DNA of 64,000 nucleotides from Heterotrichella gracilis (taxonomy: Eukaryota; Sar; Xanthophyceae; Tribonematales; Xanthonemataceae): assembly GCA_032358255.1 (NCBI GenBank), contig JAULBX010023741.1, positions 1 to 64,000 on the forward strand, given 5' to 3'. The stretch's first letter is position 1. Each line of letters begins with the position of its first letter. This document shows, piece by piece, positions 21,951-31,689 of this stretch. The notes beneath the pieces are model-generated. The model was not told where the DNA came from and did no database searches. It saw only the letters and a list, made by a program, of their open reading frames with translations. A program made the translations under genes and the position numbers.

Positions 21951-23700
21951 CACCCTTACTTAGTGGACATTAGCAAACTGAGGACAGGTGTTCTCCTAAT
22001 ATGATATGAGCGGCACGTATTAAGGCAGTTGGGCACAGTCACGTGGTACCTATTTGTTGGGGATTGATCAGCCGCGGTTCATTTGCAGCATGATTCCCGA
22101 AACTGCGCGGCCCAGCCGCCAAGGAACTGACTCCAACATGCAGGCCTCTGGTGGGGACAAAAGTTTTGCAGCCTGGCCCAGTGGATGGATTTGCTGCCTT
22201 GGATAGGGTGTGGGTTTGCTTGGGCACTGCCTTGGGCTAGTGTTGGAAAGGGAAAGAAAGGGAATGGCCACACATTAGTAATTTAGCCCTTTATGCCTGT
22301 GCACACAGGCTGTGGCCCACCCCAAGGGTGTTTCAAGGTTAGGCTAGAAGGATGCTTCCAGATTGCATGCGTAGCTTATGCTGTATATGTACGGCGGTCT
22401 GGGTTAAAAATCCGAGCAATATGGTATCATTGTAATATCTATGTCATATAAACTCTGGCCCAGGGATATGGCTAAGGCCTCTGCTCTATGATAATCTGAT
22501 TCAGTCATCATCAATGATTGCAGTGCTGGTTGCGCTGTCCTTTTGAGCCGCTCAGTGTGGCCTCATAACCCATGTCACTGATTGATAGCACCCACCATTA
22601 AAGTGTGCTTTCTCCCAAAAAGTTCTTTTTCTTTCCCTTTCCACATTGGCAAATTGCATCACATTAAATGCCAAATAATGGATACGTAGTACGTCTTTAT
22701 TCGACAAGCAATACATGTAATACAATCCTGTGAGAACGCAATGTAGCTAATTGTTAAGGTGACAGCGGTATGTTAAACAGCAGCTACATATTGTTTAAAG
22801 CGCTCCATATGGCGCCAATGGCATGATCATGCCTGGCAAGTTATAACATATGCGGCCCATGACTTGCATCGAGCTACATGTGACGAAAGTAAGGCTGTCG
22901 ACATGTCTGCAGAACTGAGGCTTACAAGAGCTTCTTTGTAAACGAATATCAGAGAGATTCTAAGCAAATTGAAGAAATATATTAACTGTCGACAGAAATG
23001 AGGCTCACATAAACAGTGCGGAACCAATTAAATACTGCAAGGCATGTATTAGATAATATCTTTCAAACTTCAAATCTTAAAATATGCCTCGCGACTTTCA
23101 TCCACATGTGCAACAGTACACCAGGTCTGATTTGTGGTGGTGTTGGCAAAAGTCACCTGTGATCACCTAAGACCATTTGTGTCGTATAAGTGTACAATGA
23201 GCTGAAACTGAATTTAGTAAACGATTTATAAGCAGTACAAAAGAAATATCTATGAAAGCCAAGTTTGTATTCTACTGCTGCAAACTATCAGCTTCAAATT
23301 AACTGTGAGTAACCTGCGCAACTTCAAGTACAATTAGTGGCGCAACGTCGAGCGATAAGAAGGAAAGAAAATCATCGTCACCAACAAAACAGGATAGCAT
23401 TCAAGTATATACGTAGCTCCGGGACCCATGAAAATCGGCTTGACCATCGACTTGGCTGGGAAAATAGGTTGGGCTGCAACTCCCTCGCCATTGTATTCTC
23501 AGCTGTCGCTTCCCACTGAGTTTCCCAAGGGGCAGGTGTAGGAGGACCTAGTATGGGGATAACTTCAAAAATAAACATCAAACCTTAGATGCTAAAACAA
23601 ACAATGCGAAATCAATTTGCAATACAGGCTTGAGAAAGATTTCCACGCATACAATTGCCCAGCTCAACAGCTTGTCCTGCCTGTTGTATCTGCCTGACAG
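21951..23700. other. Spacer with short repeats, no gene recognised
   Basis: At about 22167-22200 the sequence TTTGCAGCCTGGCCCAGTGGATGGATT recurs near 33775-33801 as CTTGCAACCTGGCCCAGTGGATGGATT. The stretch 23400-23480 (CATGAAAATCGGCTTGACCATCGACTTGGCTGGGAAAAT) is homologous to the 3' flank of the other kinase genes (34.66, 38.25 and 55.08 kb). Confidence 0.45.
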
Positions 23701-23781
23701 ACACTGTCTCGCCTAGCCCTCAGGCGCACCATGCTACGATAGCCATACGCCAAGCCCATCACGCATTTGCCATGCACACGC

Positions 23782-25117
23782 TCAATGCCTGGCCTGCTGC
23801 ATCCCCAGTTCAATCTCGTCTGCGATCTGCTTTGCTGATGGGCGCATCTTAGGATCTTCGTTGATGCAGCGATTGTAGAGGTCCACAAACCACTGGGGGC
23901 GCTCCGCGGGCACCCTGCACACAAGTACATATTATCTTGGACAAGCAAAAGTTCTTCACAAAAAGTAATGCAAACGTACATGCAAATTATGTAGGTTGGG
24001 GCGATTTCTCAGAAATTATTGTCACAAAAAGGCTTCACCCTGATCATGCCGACCCAGCCAATGCAACAGAAAGCGACTGTTAGCGACCCTTACCTAAATA
24101 GCTCAACCTTCAATCATGTGCCCAGATATTAACACTTACATTATTTCCCTGCGATTATAGCGACTCGGCATCTTCCCCACAGCGATCTCCCACAGCACCA
24201 CCCCGTAGCTGTAGATATCAGCCTTCTCGTTGACTTTGGTCATCGGAGCGTTGCTAAGCACTGCGTTAAAGAGCTCAGGCGCAGCCCACGCAAAGGTGCC
24301 AGCAGCGCCCTCCAAATAAATGTATGACTGGTCCTGCACGCGCGCGATGCCGACGTCCGCGATCTTGGCTGTGACGGTCAAGCCGCCCGTCAGGAGCACG
24401 TTGTGGCTCTTGAGGTCGAGATGTATGATGTTGTGGGAGTGCAGGTAGTGAAGACCGCGGGCAATGTGCAACGCAACGGAGAGGCCACTGCGGGCATAAA
24501 AGGGGGGGTGTTAGGTGGGCGCTTGCTGCGCAGATTGCTGTGTGGACATGTGCAGCAAATGTCCAAAACATGGTCGGCTGTTGGTAATCGTTCTCATATA
24601 CCATATATACCATCTCGCACCCTTTCCATTTAATTGACTTCCATTACAGCGTGAAGCAGTTGACAGTAGTGTGACAAGATGCACAATGCCAGTAATGCCA
24701 CTGCGTGGGACAGATAAAAACTGAAAGGATTAATACGATACAAGATAGGAAGCACAGGAGTAGATTGCATGGGACTGTGTACCCTGTGTGGACATGGCTT
24801 TTTACAGCTTCATGTCCACTATACTGTGGGAGCCACGATTCGAGGGCTGCTGGCGCCCTATGCAATACTTACTGGTTGTCCCTGAAGTAAGGATTGGGCA
24901 GCGCATGGTGCAGGTCGCCCCCGGGCATGAATTCGGTGACCAGCATGGCGCCAAGATTCTCCTTCTGGCACACGCCCAGGAACAGCACAATGTTTGCGTC
25001 GCGGCAGCCCTTGAGTATCGCCATTTCGTCCAAGAACTTGGTGCGCTGCTTCTCGCTGTGATCTATAAGCACCTTGACTGCCACCTCTGTCACGCCCCCT
25101 TTCTTGGCCTTGTACAC
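23782..25117 (-). CDS. RLK1 exons 9-11: TKL kinase domain
   Basis: Exons are 25117-24873 (VYKAKKGGVTEVAVKVL with the ATP Lys; NIVLFLGVC; EFMPGGDL), 24487-24140 (HIARGLHYLHSH, HLDLKSHNVLL catalytic loop, KIADVGIARV, GTFAWAAPELF, DIYSYGVVLWEIAVG) and 23914-23782 (VPAERPQWFVDLYNRC, KMRPSAKQIADEIE, stop TGA). HRD is replaced by HLD (a non-RD kinase) and DFG by DVG, with the Asp kept in both. Exon lengths of 245, 348 and 133 bases are identical in RLK2 and RLK3. Confidence 0.92.
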
Positions 25118-28100
25118 CTGGAGGCAATAATGTCGATGATAAAGTATCGGGGGTAATTGTTAATTCATTCATGTTCGCATACGGTAATGTGTTTTCCCCT
25201 GACATGGCTTAGAGTATACTGGTGATAAAGATATGGATGATAGTAATAGAACTTTGTTTTTTATTTAAAGCCCTGATACTCCAAATTAAAATAACTTCCG
25301 CGCTCTAGCGGCTAGAACGGCACAGGATGGGAACGAGTACACCCGGCTGCAAACGCATGCTGAGCACCATTAATATGTGCAATAGGGGTGCGCACCTTGC
25401 CAAACCTTCCTCCTCCCAATTCCCAATATGAGCCGTCAGACTTGCGCTCAATTTCGATTTGGTCAGGGGGAATCATCCAGCCCAGGGAGAGAATGTCACG
25501 AAGGTGGATGGGGGTGGTGCTGCTGGTCGCAGGTGCATCACCAGTCGTCCGCCTGCTGCCCACACCAGCTGAGGCGATGGCGCTAGCCTGGGCACCGGCA
25601 GCGCGTCGGAACGGTTCGGAGGGCGGGGGCTGGCTAGCCGTGCTTGGTGTGTCCAACGTGCCGGCGCTAGGCAACCGCTCATCCTCAGCGGTGCTGTCCA
25701 CAACTACTGGGGGGAGGACGGTGGGGGAGCTGATGTGTGTTGTTGGTGACTCATGCACCTTGGTTGCCTGCCCGTTGCTCTCGCCGATTGCGGGGAATGC
25801 AGGGGCAAAGGTGGCCAGCTCGACTTGACGTAGCTGGGATGGGGTGGGCACCACCTCGCTACTCAGCCTGCGGGCACTGGGTGGTGGCTGGCTTGCATGT
25901 CCACCGGTACCGTCTACAATTATGTGAGGGAGGACGATGGCGGTGCCGCTGCCCAGCGCAGATTCTTTGGACGACTGCCCACTGCTCCCATTACGTGTGG
26001 AAATGCTGCCATGGCTAGCTGGGGTCATTGGGTTGACTTGAGTGGGGCTCATGTGGATGCCTACTACGCCAGTGGTGGAGGCATCACTAACTGTGGTAGC
26101 AGGATTGGAATCAGAAGGGCGGGGGTGGTTGCTCAATGTGCTGTCCCTGGGTGATCCTACATCAAGCAACGCTGGATCAGGCGTTGTTACGTTCCCACCG
26201 TTGGTTCCATTGGCAGCATGGGGGTGCTTCTCTAGCCCCTCTGCTGGCTTGTGCTTGCGTCGCTTGTGTCGCCGATAGCAGATGAACAGCGCGGCCGCAA
26301 GCAGTGCAGCAGCAATTACACTGCCGGTAATTATACCTGTGTGTGGGAAGGTGGCCATGTAATAACATCAACATTGTGAGCTCTGCATGGTTGATTGCAA
26401 AGGAACATGATGGATAGAAAATTGTACTCCTGCAATACTTCACTCCCTTGATTCCATAGTGTCCAGACACCAATATCATTCCAACTAAATAGCCCATAAT
26501 GACATGGCATACTTGGCGTAATCCAACAGCCACCATTGGATCCTTGCTTAAATTGTGATTTCAGCATACAAAACTGCAGTATGTTTTGAATGAAATGTAA
26601 CTTAGTGTCAGTGTCGCCAACGGTTGTGCCATGCGTGTTTATCGCAACTTCAGCGAGCATGATCACCAGTGCAAGGATAGAGTGGTATGAAATGCTCCCC
26701 TGGCCATAGCTACTTTGCGCTGGCTACCTGCCCTCTCACCTAAGATTGCACCCAATGAGCTGCCGCCGCCACCAGTGCTGGGGCTCTTGGCGGGGGGAGG
26801 AGGGGAAAATGGGGTCCCTGGTTGGCCATTGGGAGAACTGGAGGGCGAGGGTGGGCTGGTGGGTTGTGGCATCGGCCCAGGCACTGGTGTTGAGGGCCCA
26901 GGGGCAGGAGCTGGGACTTTGGGTGGAGGGGGGAGAGTGGGTGCTGGTCCTGTAGCAAGACAGAACGGGGGGTCTGTAAATGATGTTGTTGCTTGTATAA
27001 CCTAAAACGACAGTATAGAGGATAGCACGTGGCACCCATGGAGGAGCTGGACATCGAGGAAGTATTTGATGAAGCAATTGTTCATATACCAGAAATATCT
27101 TGCTACACACCGGCGTTCAAGCATGGTGCTGCTTGTCCAGAACGACTGAAAATACAAATAGGTGGACAAAATGTTTTGCCTGGGGCCAAAGAATAAACAA
27201 GGCTTTATAATTGTTCTATGCAATGGGGGGCAAACCATTATTGCCAGTTCAGTATGGTTTCAAGAAAAAAATGCACATGTATACGTATACATGGTGAAGA
27301 GTGAGGGAAAACTGCACAACATCGTTCTAAGGTAAATATGGTAGAATGAAATGATTTAGGATAGAGGCCCATGAGTTGGAGGTTGAATTGGGTACATGGC
27401 GGAGGCCAACAGCTCTGCTTCAAAATAGATGTTGCCAAATATCACTGCTGCATTGGACATTGGCACGTAGAATATAAGTTGCATTTCCATTTTGACTGTC
27501 CTCTTTCTGGAGCCACCAGAGAACAACATAAATATATTTAAAATACAAAGAAATATGTTAAATATTATCATTAGCAAAAGTGGAACCCTTTGGGCCTCAA
27601 TAGTTCATAGTTGTGCAGTGTGCATTTTGCAATAACACCTCCACCAGCCTAATTAGCCCAAATTGACTCCCTCATGACTGTCTCGAAATACCTGCACCTG
27701 GTATGTAACATACCTGGAACAAGGCTCAGAGATTAGAAAATATCACAGACAAAAACAATAAAAATAAACTTATGAAAGCAACAAAAAAAATATTGGAACA
27801 AAATCATAGAAACAGAAATAAAAGCTGTACATATTTTGTTACATAAGTTACGTTTCCAATGATTTATGCAGGAACAGGGTTGTAAATATCTAGAAGTTCA
27901 GCGAATACATTGATATTTTAGTCTTGTAAATCTTGTTAAGCTAGCCAAATGCATGTGCAGAGCTATTGAACTCTCAGACCCGTACCGCTGCAGATCACCG
28001 TCGGCAAGTTGGCCACCTGTGTCGGGGCCACGCCGCATGCACTGCCCACATAGTCGGCCAGCCAAAGCGCATCGTCCAGGTGCTCAGACCTGTACCAGGT

Positions 28101-31100
28101 GCACTGCGACCGGCTAGACAGGCCAAATTTTGGGACAGGCACCGTCATGGCGGTCCAAGTAATCTGGGTGCCATCACCGCAGGGGGTCCCTCCAAAGTAG
28201 ATGTAGCCATCCGAGCCTGTGCCTTGGCAGAGGGCTGGGTCTTGGGTGTTGCCTCGAACCCCAAAGTAGGTGAGGTTGGTAGCTGGCACGCAGTCTGCGA
28301 TAGTGGTTCCACGTCACAAGACAGTACATTGTACCCGCCTCTGGTTAAGGTGTAGAGTTGAAAGATTCTATTGGGTTTAGGTTTAATTGGGTTTAAGGGT
28401 CAACTCGTACACATTGCCGCTTGCGGGTGCAGGGTTGAAGTTTGGGGTAAAGCTTTTTTGGTCCAGCAACTCCACATTACCAAATATGTGCCATGGCATT
28501 ATCGTTGCTGCGTTCAAGTGGGCTCATTGCATTCCAAGTGGTTCATGTTCTGTGCATGTTCATATAGAGGTGTTTTTGTGCACACCTGGTGCTGTCAATG
28601 GGGGCTTTCTTGTTTGGAGTGTGTGTTCGCTCACCTTGTGGTGCCGATGGGGACTGGCCAAGAGGGGAAGGAGGCGGTGGTGGTGGCGGCATAGGAGGCG
28701 ATGATGATATAGATAGTACATAGACTGCAACGGGGACGGCATCAGGTTATCATAGAGGCAAGGCCTGCAAGCAAATATGTAAGGGTAACCAGTGTTGAAT
28801 ATATCCGGTTCAGTGCTTAGAGTTGAGGTACCCCGTTCAGTTTCATTGCTTAGTGTTGAGGCATGTCACCCTTGTCAAGTAAGGGAGTCGGAACAATTCA
28901 AACAAATCCCTTAACAGTACTTACTGGCAGAGGTTTGTAACCTAAAATTCCTGGTTTATGTATTACAATTGGGACTGGGAGTTGGTCCAAGGCTGGGAGG
29001 TGGTGTACTGAACGACCAGTGGCTTGGATCAAAGCCACAATTGCTGATTTCTCGAATTCAGAGTCAAGGGTTGAATTCCTGCTGTAGGTATCGGGTACCC
29101 AAATGACCGCAAATCTGGCTGCATTGGTTGGGATGCAAGCAGGAAATCTCACTAGGTACGCACTGGGACTGAGAGTTGGCTGGGGACTGGGAGATGGTGC
29201 GCTAGGTGAGCAATAGCTTGGACCGGTGCCACATTCACCCGCCTCGCTGCAGCACTGCCCCTCTGGGAGGACGTATGGCGAGCACTGTCCGCCCCTGACC
29301 TCCCCAAAGCCGCAATAGGGGTAGGGGGTGGTCTCGCAGGGGCCGCTCAGGCAGTCCTCTGCAATATGCGAGGTATTAATATATAACTACAGAGAAAGGA
29401 AACTACTTATTTACAATTACTTGATTGCTTGATCTCATAATCACAAGATTATAAGATTATTTGACAGTCACTTCAAGATATAAAATTTATTTACACTACA
29501 GTCATGTGTAATAAATAATTTTCTATAACATACTAGTGATTTAGTTATATGTATGATTGTTTCCATGATTCCTGCCAAGGGTTGTAACACCGCCAGGCGC
29601 GTCGGGTAACAATGAAATGCTGGTAGGAAGGGGAGCAAGGAGAAAGGGTGGACAACAACGGGTGGGAAGTAGTCAGATCCCAGCCACTCCATCTCCTGGA
29701 CATATTTTTTATAATACATGTTCATATGCTATGCACAAGTATTGCCTGTTACTGGACAGCACTAGTGCACTAGTACATGTGTCCGCACGGGTCCACAAAA
29801 TTGCAGCCCAAAGTACTTTGTGTATCCACTCCACGGACCATAAAGGCTGCAGCACATGTGTACAGTATATCAGTACATTGCTGTTGCACCAAACCGGCTG
29901 CACGGCAACTGGTGCAACTTTTCAAAATATTACTGGCATTTCTATCAGCAATGCTGGCATATTTTCATATGCGGTATTACAGAAATTTACAGGTATTAGA
30001 GAAGCACTTGCCAGAAATTCCTACAGAATAATTACAGAATAAATAATTAAGTAAACATGTGAATACATAATTACCTATTGTTTACTAATCATAAGAAATG
30101 ATATCTAAATGGAAAACATATGCATAAATATGTATGTAAAAATAGATCTTGCATGCACTTGCCAATATACTACATACATTTATATTTAAACCTTTGTACA
30201 AAATTTGTGTGGAAGTGGATGCTTGCACTGGTTGTGATGCTTGTGTGTTTTCTAAAACACTTCATTTTTTTCGATGTTTCTTGCAGATAAAAAACTGCTC
30301 ACCTTTCTTGCAGTGGTCCACGTCTTTGAAGCACCACCCGTAGCTGCTGCAGCACTGCTCGGCGTCTGAGCACAGACCAGAGTTTGTATTGCCATGCCCG
30401 CACCATCCTGCAGCACACAGTGTCGACTCCTGTTACTGGGAATAATTGACGTCTCTGAGTACCTTGAAAGGTTTTGGTACACCAATAAATGGAAATCACT
30501 GCCATAATTATATATGCCAGTTGTAGGGTCAAAATAAAAAACAGTTTGTGCATCAAGTGTGTCAAGTGCACATGCCCCCTCAGAACTTCCATGGTGCGAT
30601 ACGATAGATATGCTCACACTTTGCTAGCCATCACCTGCCGCACTAGAGCAAAGGGCTGTGCCTGCCTACATATGACTGTTGCTTAGGTTTTAGGATACAA
30701 TTTTTAGGGCTTTACACGGTCACCCACCCACCTGCTCCAAGAAAGAGGGGGTGCATCGAATGCACGTGACCGCTTCCTTGGGTTTAGGACTTCCGGTTTG
30801 CAGTGGTTCTAAAATCTTTTGCTGTTACATATTACTTATTGGGGTTTGACCATTTATCATTATTCGTCATTTTAGGGTTTTTCGGGCTGTTATTATTATT
30901 TATGCAGTCGTATAGATTTGGTCAACACATTTATTGTTTTGATGAATTGTGTTATGGCAAGCCACCCACCTGCCGCGCTAGTGCAAGGAGTGCACCGTCC
31001 GCATGTGACTGCACACCACCCGTACTTCTGCACGCTGGGGTTGGCGTTTGTAGGATCCTCCCACCAACCTCGATCGTCGCACCTTCCATTAGTGGTTTTC

Positions 31101-31682
31101 TGCAACACGAACACATTGCAAAGTTCTGATTACATAAATGGGAAGACTTTGTTTTGCACCGCCCCGCCCATCTTGAGGTCAATGCTTCAAGCCCCAAGTG
31201 GGTCTGTTCTGCAATCTCTGCAAACACTTTCCCCGCAGCCATTCACCTGCTTGTCTAGGATGAATGCCCATGGTCCCTCACAGTGGTACATGTATAGTAC
31301 ATATATACATCTATATATGTATAAAGAGCCTCCCTGGGGTCTAAGTTTTTTGGTGGATGCATACCAAATGCTTCAAAGCAAGAAATTCACCCCACTTCAA
31401 GAAATAGCTGGTGCCTCAGTTTTCAAAGCCACAACTGGGCGATGAAGGATTGCGGTCTGCGGTGGAACAACCTGTATAACATACAAATCACCAACACCAG
31501 GTCTCTGTATCTTCGTCGTACCCATACCCTTCAACACCCTTTGGCCCTACCTCCGATTCGCAGCTCCAATCACTCCAGGGCTGCAAGTCTTTGCATAGTG
31601 GGTCGCATGTGAGGCACCATCCGCCACCCACACACGCCAGTGCCACCACCAGCACCAGGGACAGGTTTGTAAGAAGGTCCAT
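23782..31682 (-). CDS. RLK1: receptor-like TKL kinase with two hevein (chitin-binding type 1) modules
   Basis: The proposed exons, 5' to 3' on the minus strand, are 31682-31551, 31099-30970, 30407-30303, 29358-29164, 28724-28635, 28294-27986, 26949-26740, 26336-25396, 25117-24873, 24487-24140 and 23914-23782. They give 945 residues with every junction GT-AG and in phase. The order is signal peptide (1-23), short Cys segment, ShK-like module (45-88), hevein 1 (88-122), hevein 2 (123-187), Pro-rich linker, six-Cys module (218-320), second Pro-rich linker (321-390), one TM helix (about 391-411), a basic YRRHKRR stop-transfer sequence, a juxtamembrane segment of ~270 residues and the kinase (about 690-935). 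Ligand: chitin or GlcNAc-type glycans is inferred from hevein. The kinase is cytoplasmic and keeps the Lys, catalytic Asp, DVG Asp and APE, so it is probably active. The model rests on splice phase and on RLK2/RLK3; transcripts would settle it. Confidence 0.75.
25396..26336 (-). CDS. RLK1 exon 8: transmembrane helix, juxtamembrane segment and start of kinase
   Basis: A 941-base exon, phase 1 in and phase 0 out. The helix is IITGSVIAAALLAAALFICY, followed by RRHKRRKHK (stop-transfer). About 270 Ser/Thr/Pro-rich residues follow, likely disordered and phosphorylatable. The exon ends with the kinase start LGWMIPPDQIEIERKSDGSY and the Gly-rich loop LGGGRFGK. The donor is GGCAAG|GTGCGC. The segment before the kinase varies freely between paralogues, unlike the kinase core. 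Confidence 0.85.
26740..26949 (-). CDS. RLK1 exon 7: Pro-rich linker P2
   Basis: A 210-base phase 1-1 exon with acceptor CTTGCTACAG and donor ATCTTAG|GTGAGA. It encodes PMPQPTSPPSPSSSPNGQPG, then TPFSPPPPAKSPS and a SSLGAIL end. RLK2 has two copies of this exon (48902-49078, 42367-42573) and RLK3 has two (61089-61169 short, 58953-59168). It is probably an extended, glycosylated stalk next to the membrane. Confidence 0.8.
   Translation of the reverse strand, partial: DQHPLSPLHPKSQLLPLGPQHQCLGRCHNPPAHPRPPVLPMANQGPHFPLLPPPRAPALVAAAAHWVQS
27350..27695 (+). mobile_element. LINE family A 3'-end fragment in an RLK1 intron
   Basis: TTTAGGATAGAGGCCCATGAGTTGGAGGTTGAA...GCTGCATTGGACA matches the reverse complement of 6.69-6.81 kb. 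The end AACACCTCCACCAGCCTAATTAGCC...GACTCCCTCATGACTGTCTC matches the LINE-A 3' UTR. It is antisense to RLK1 and 5'-truncated. Confidence 0.8.
27986..28294 (-). CDS. RLK1 exon 6: unrecognised six-Cys module
   Basis: A 309-base phase 1-1 exon. It starts DCVPATNLTYFGVRGN and contains DPALCQGTGSDGYIYFGG, PCGDGTQI, QCTWYRSEHLDD, YVGSACGVAPTQV and LPTVICSG. Six Cys and many aromatic residues are conserved in all three genes (about 70% identical by eye). I cannot place it in a known family. Confidence 0.8.
28635..28724 (-). CDS. RLK1 exon 5: Pro-rich linker P1
   Basis: A 90-base phase 1-1 exon (acceptor CCCGTTGCAG, donor CACAAG|GTGAGC) encoding SPPMPPPPPPPSPLGQSP. It is the short counterpart of the RLK2 exon at 50343-50462 and the RLK3 exon at 62407-62592. 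Confidence 0.7.
28880..29080 (-). pseudogene. Decayed copy of the hevein tail in the RLK1 intron
   Basis: The minus strand around 28970-29040 repeats the CCAAGC...GTACACCACCTCCCAGCC-TTGGACCAACTCCCAGTCCC pattern of the exon-4 Pro-rich tail, but the conserved Cys part is lost and the frame does not continue. A parallel decayed half-module lies at 62.80-62.91 kb in RLK3. Confidence 0.5.
29164..29358 (-). CDS. RLK1 exon 4: hevein-type chitin-binding module 2 plus Pro-rich tail
   Basis: A 195-base exon, phase 1-1 (donor CCCA|GTGCGT). It encodes YCGFGEVRGGQCSPY, GQCCSEAGECGTGPSYCSP and then a SAPSPSPQPTLSPS tail. The hevein Cys order C-x(n)-C-x(n)-CC-x5-C-x6-C is kept. It is a divergent second copy, less aromatic at the sugar site than exon 3. 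Confidence 0.8.
30303..30407 (-). CDS. RLK1 exon 3: hevein-type chitin-binding module 1
   Basis: A 105-base exon, phase 1 on both sides (acceptor GTGCTGCAG|GATGG, donor AAGAAAG|GTGAGC). It encodes GWCGHGNTNSGLCSD, then EQCCSSYGWC, then a DHC end. The pattern C-G-x(n)-C-x(n)-CCS-x2-GWC-x(n)-C is the ChtBD1/hevein signature, with the aromatic and Ser residues that line the GlcNAc site (S-x-Y-G-W) present. Confidence 0.85.
30970..31099 (-). CDS. RLK1 exon 2: ShK-like Cys module
   Basis: A 130-base exon, phase 0 in and phase 1 out. It encodes GRCDDRGWWEDPTNANPSVQ and then YGWCAVTCGRCTPC. The C-x3-C-x2-C end resembles the ShKT fold (usual ending C-x-x-TCG-x-C), although the full six-Cys spacing is not met. 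It is nearly identical in RLK2 and RLK3. Confidence 0.75.
31551..31682 (-). CDS. RLK1 exon 1: signal peptide
   Basis: Starts MDLLTNLSLVLVVALACVGG and is followed by WCLTCDPLCKDLQP. The donor is TCGGAG|GTAGGG in phase 0. The same exon opens RLK2 and RLK3. An in-frame Met five codons upstream (MPRC) is possible, but RLK2 lacks it, so I chose the shared one. Confidence 0.75.
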
Positions 31683-31689
31683 GCACCTT

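Noticed and set aside
24488-24872. Possible extra kinase exon in the intron between the ATP-Lys exon and the catalytic-loop exon (a VHSPMQS-like conserved stretch)
   Set aside because: Spacing from GGDL to YLHS is already the normal length when the two exons join directly. The conservation reflects recent intron duplication.
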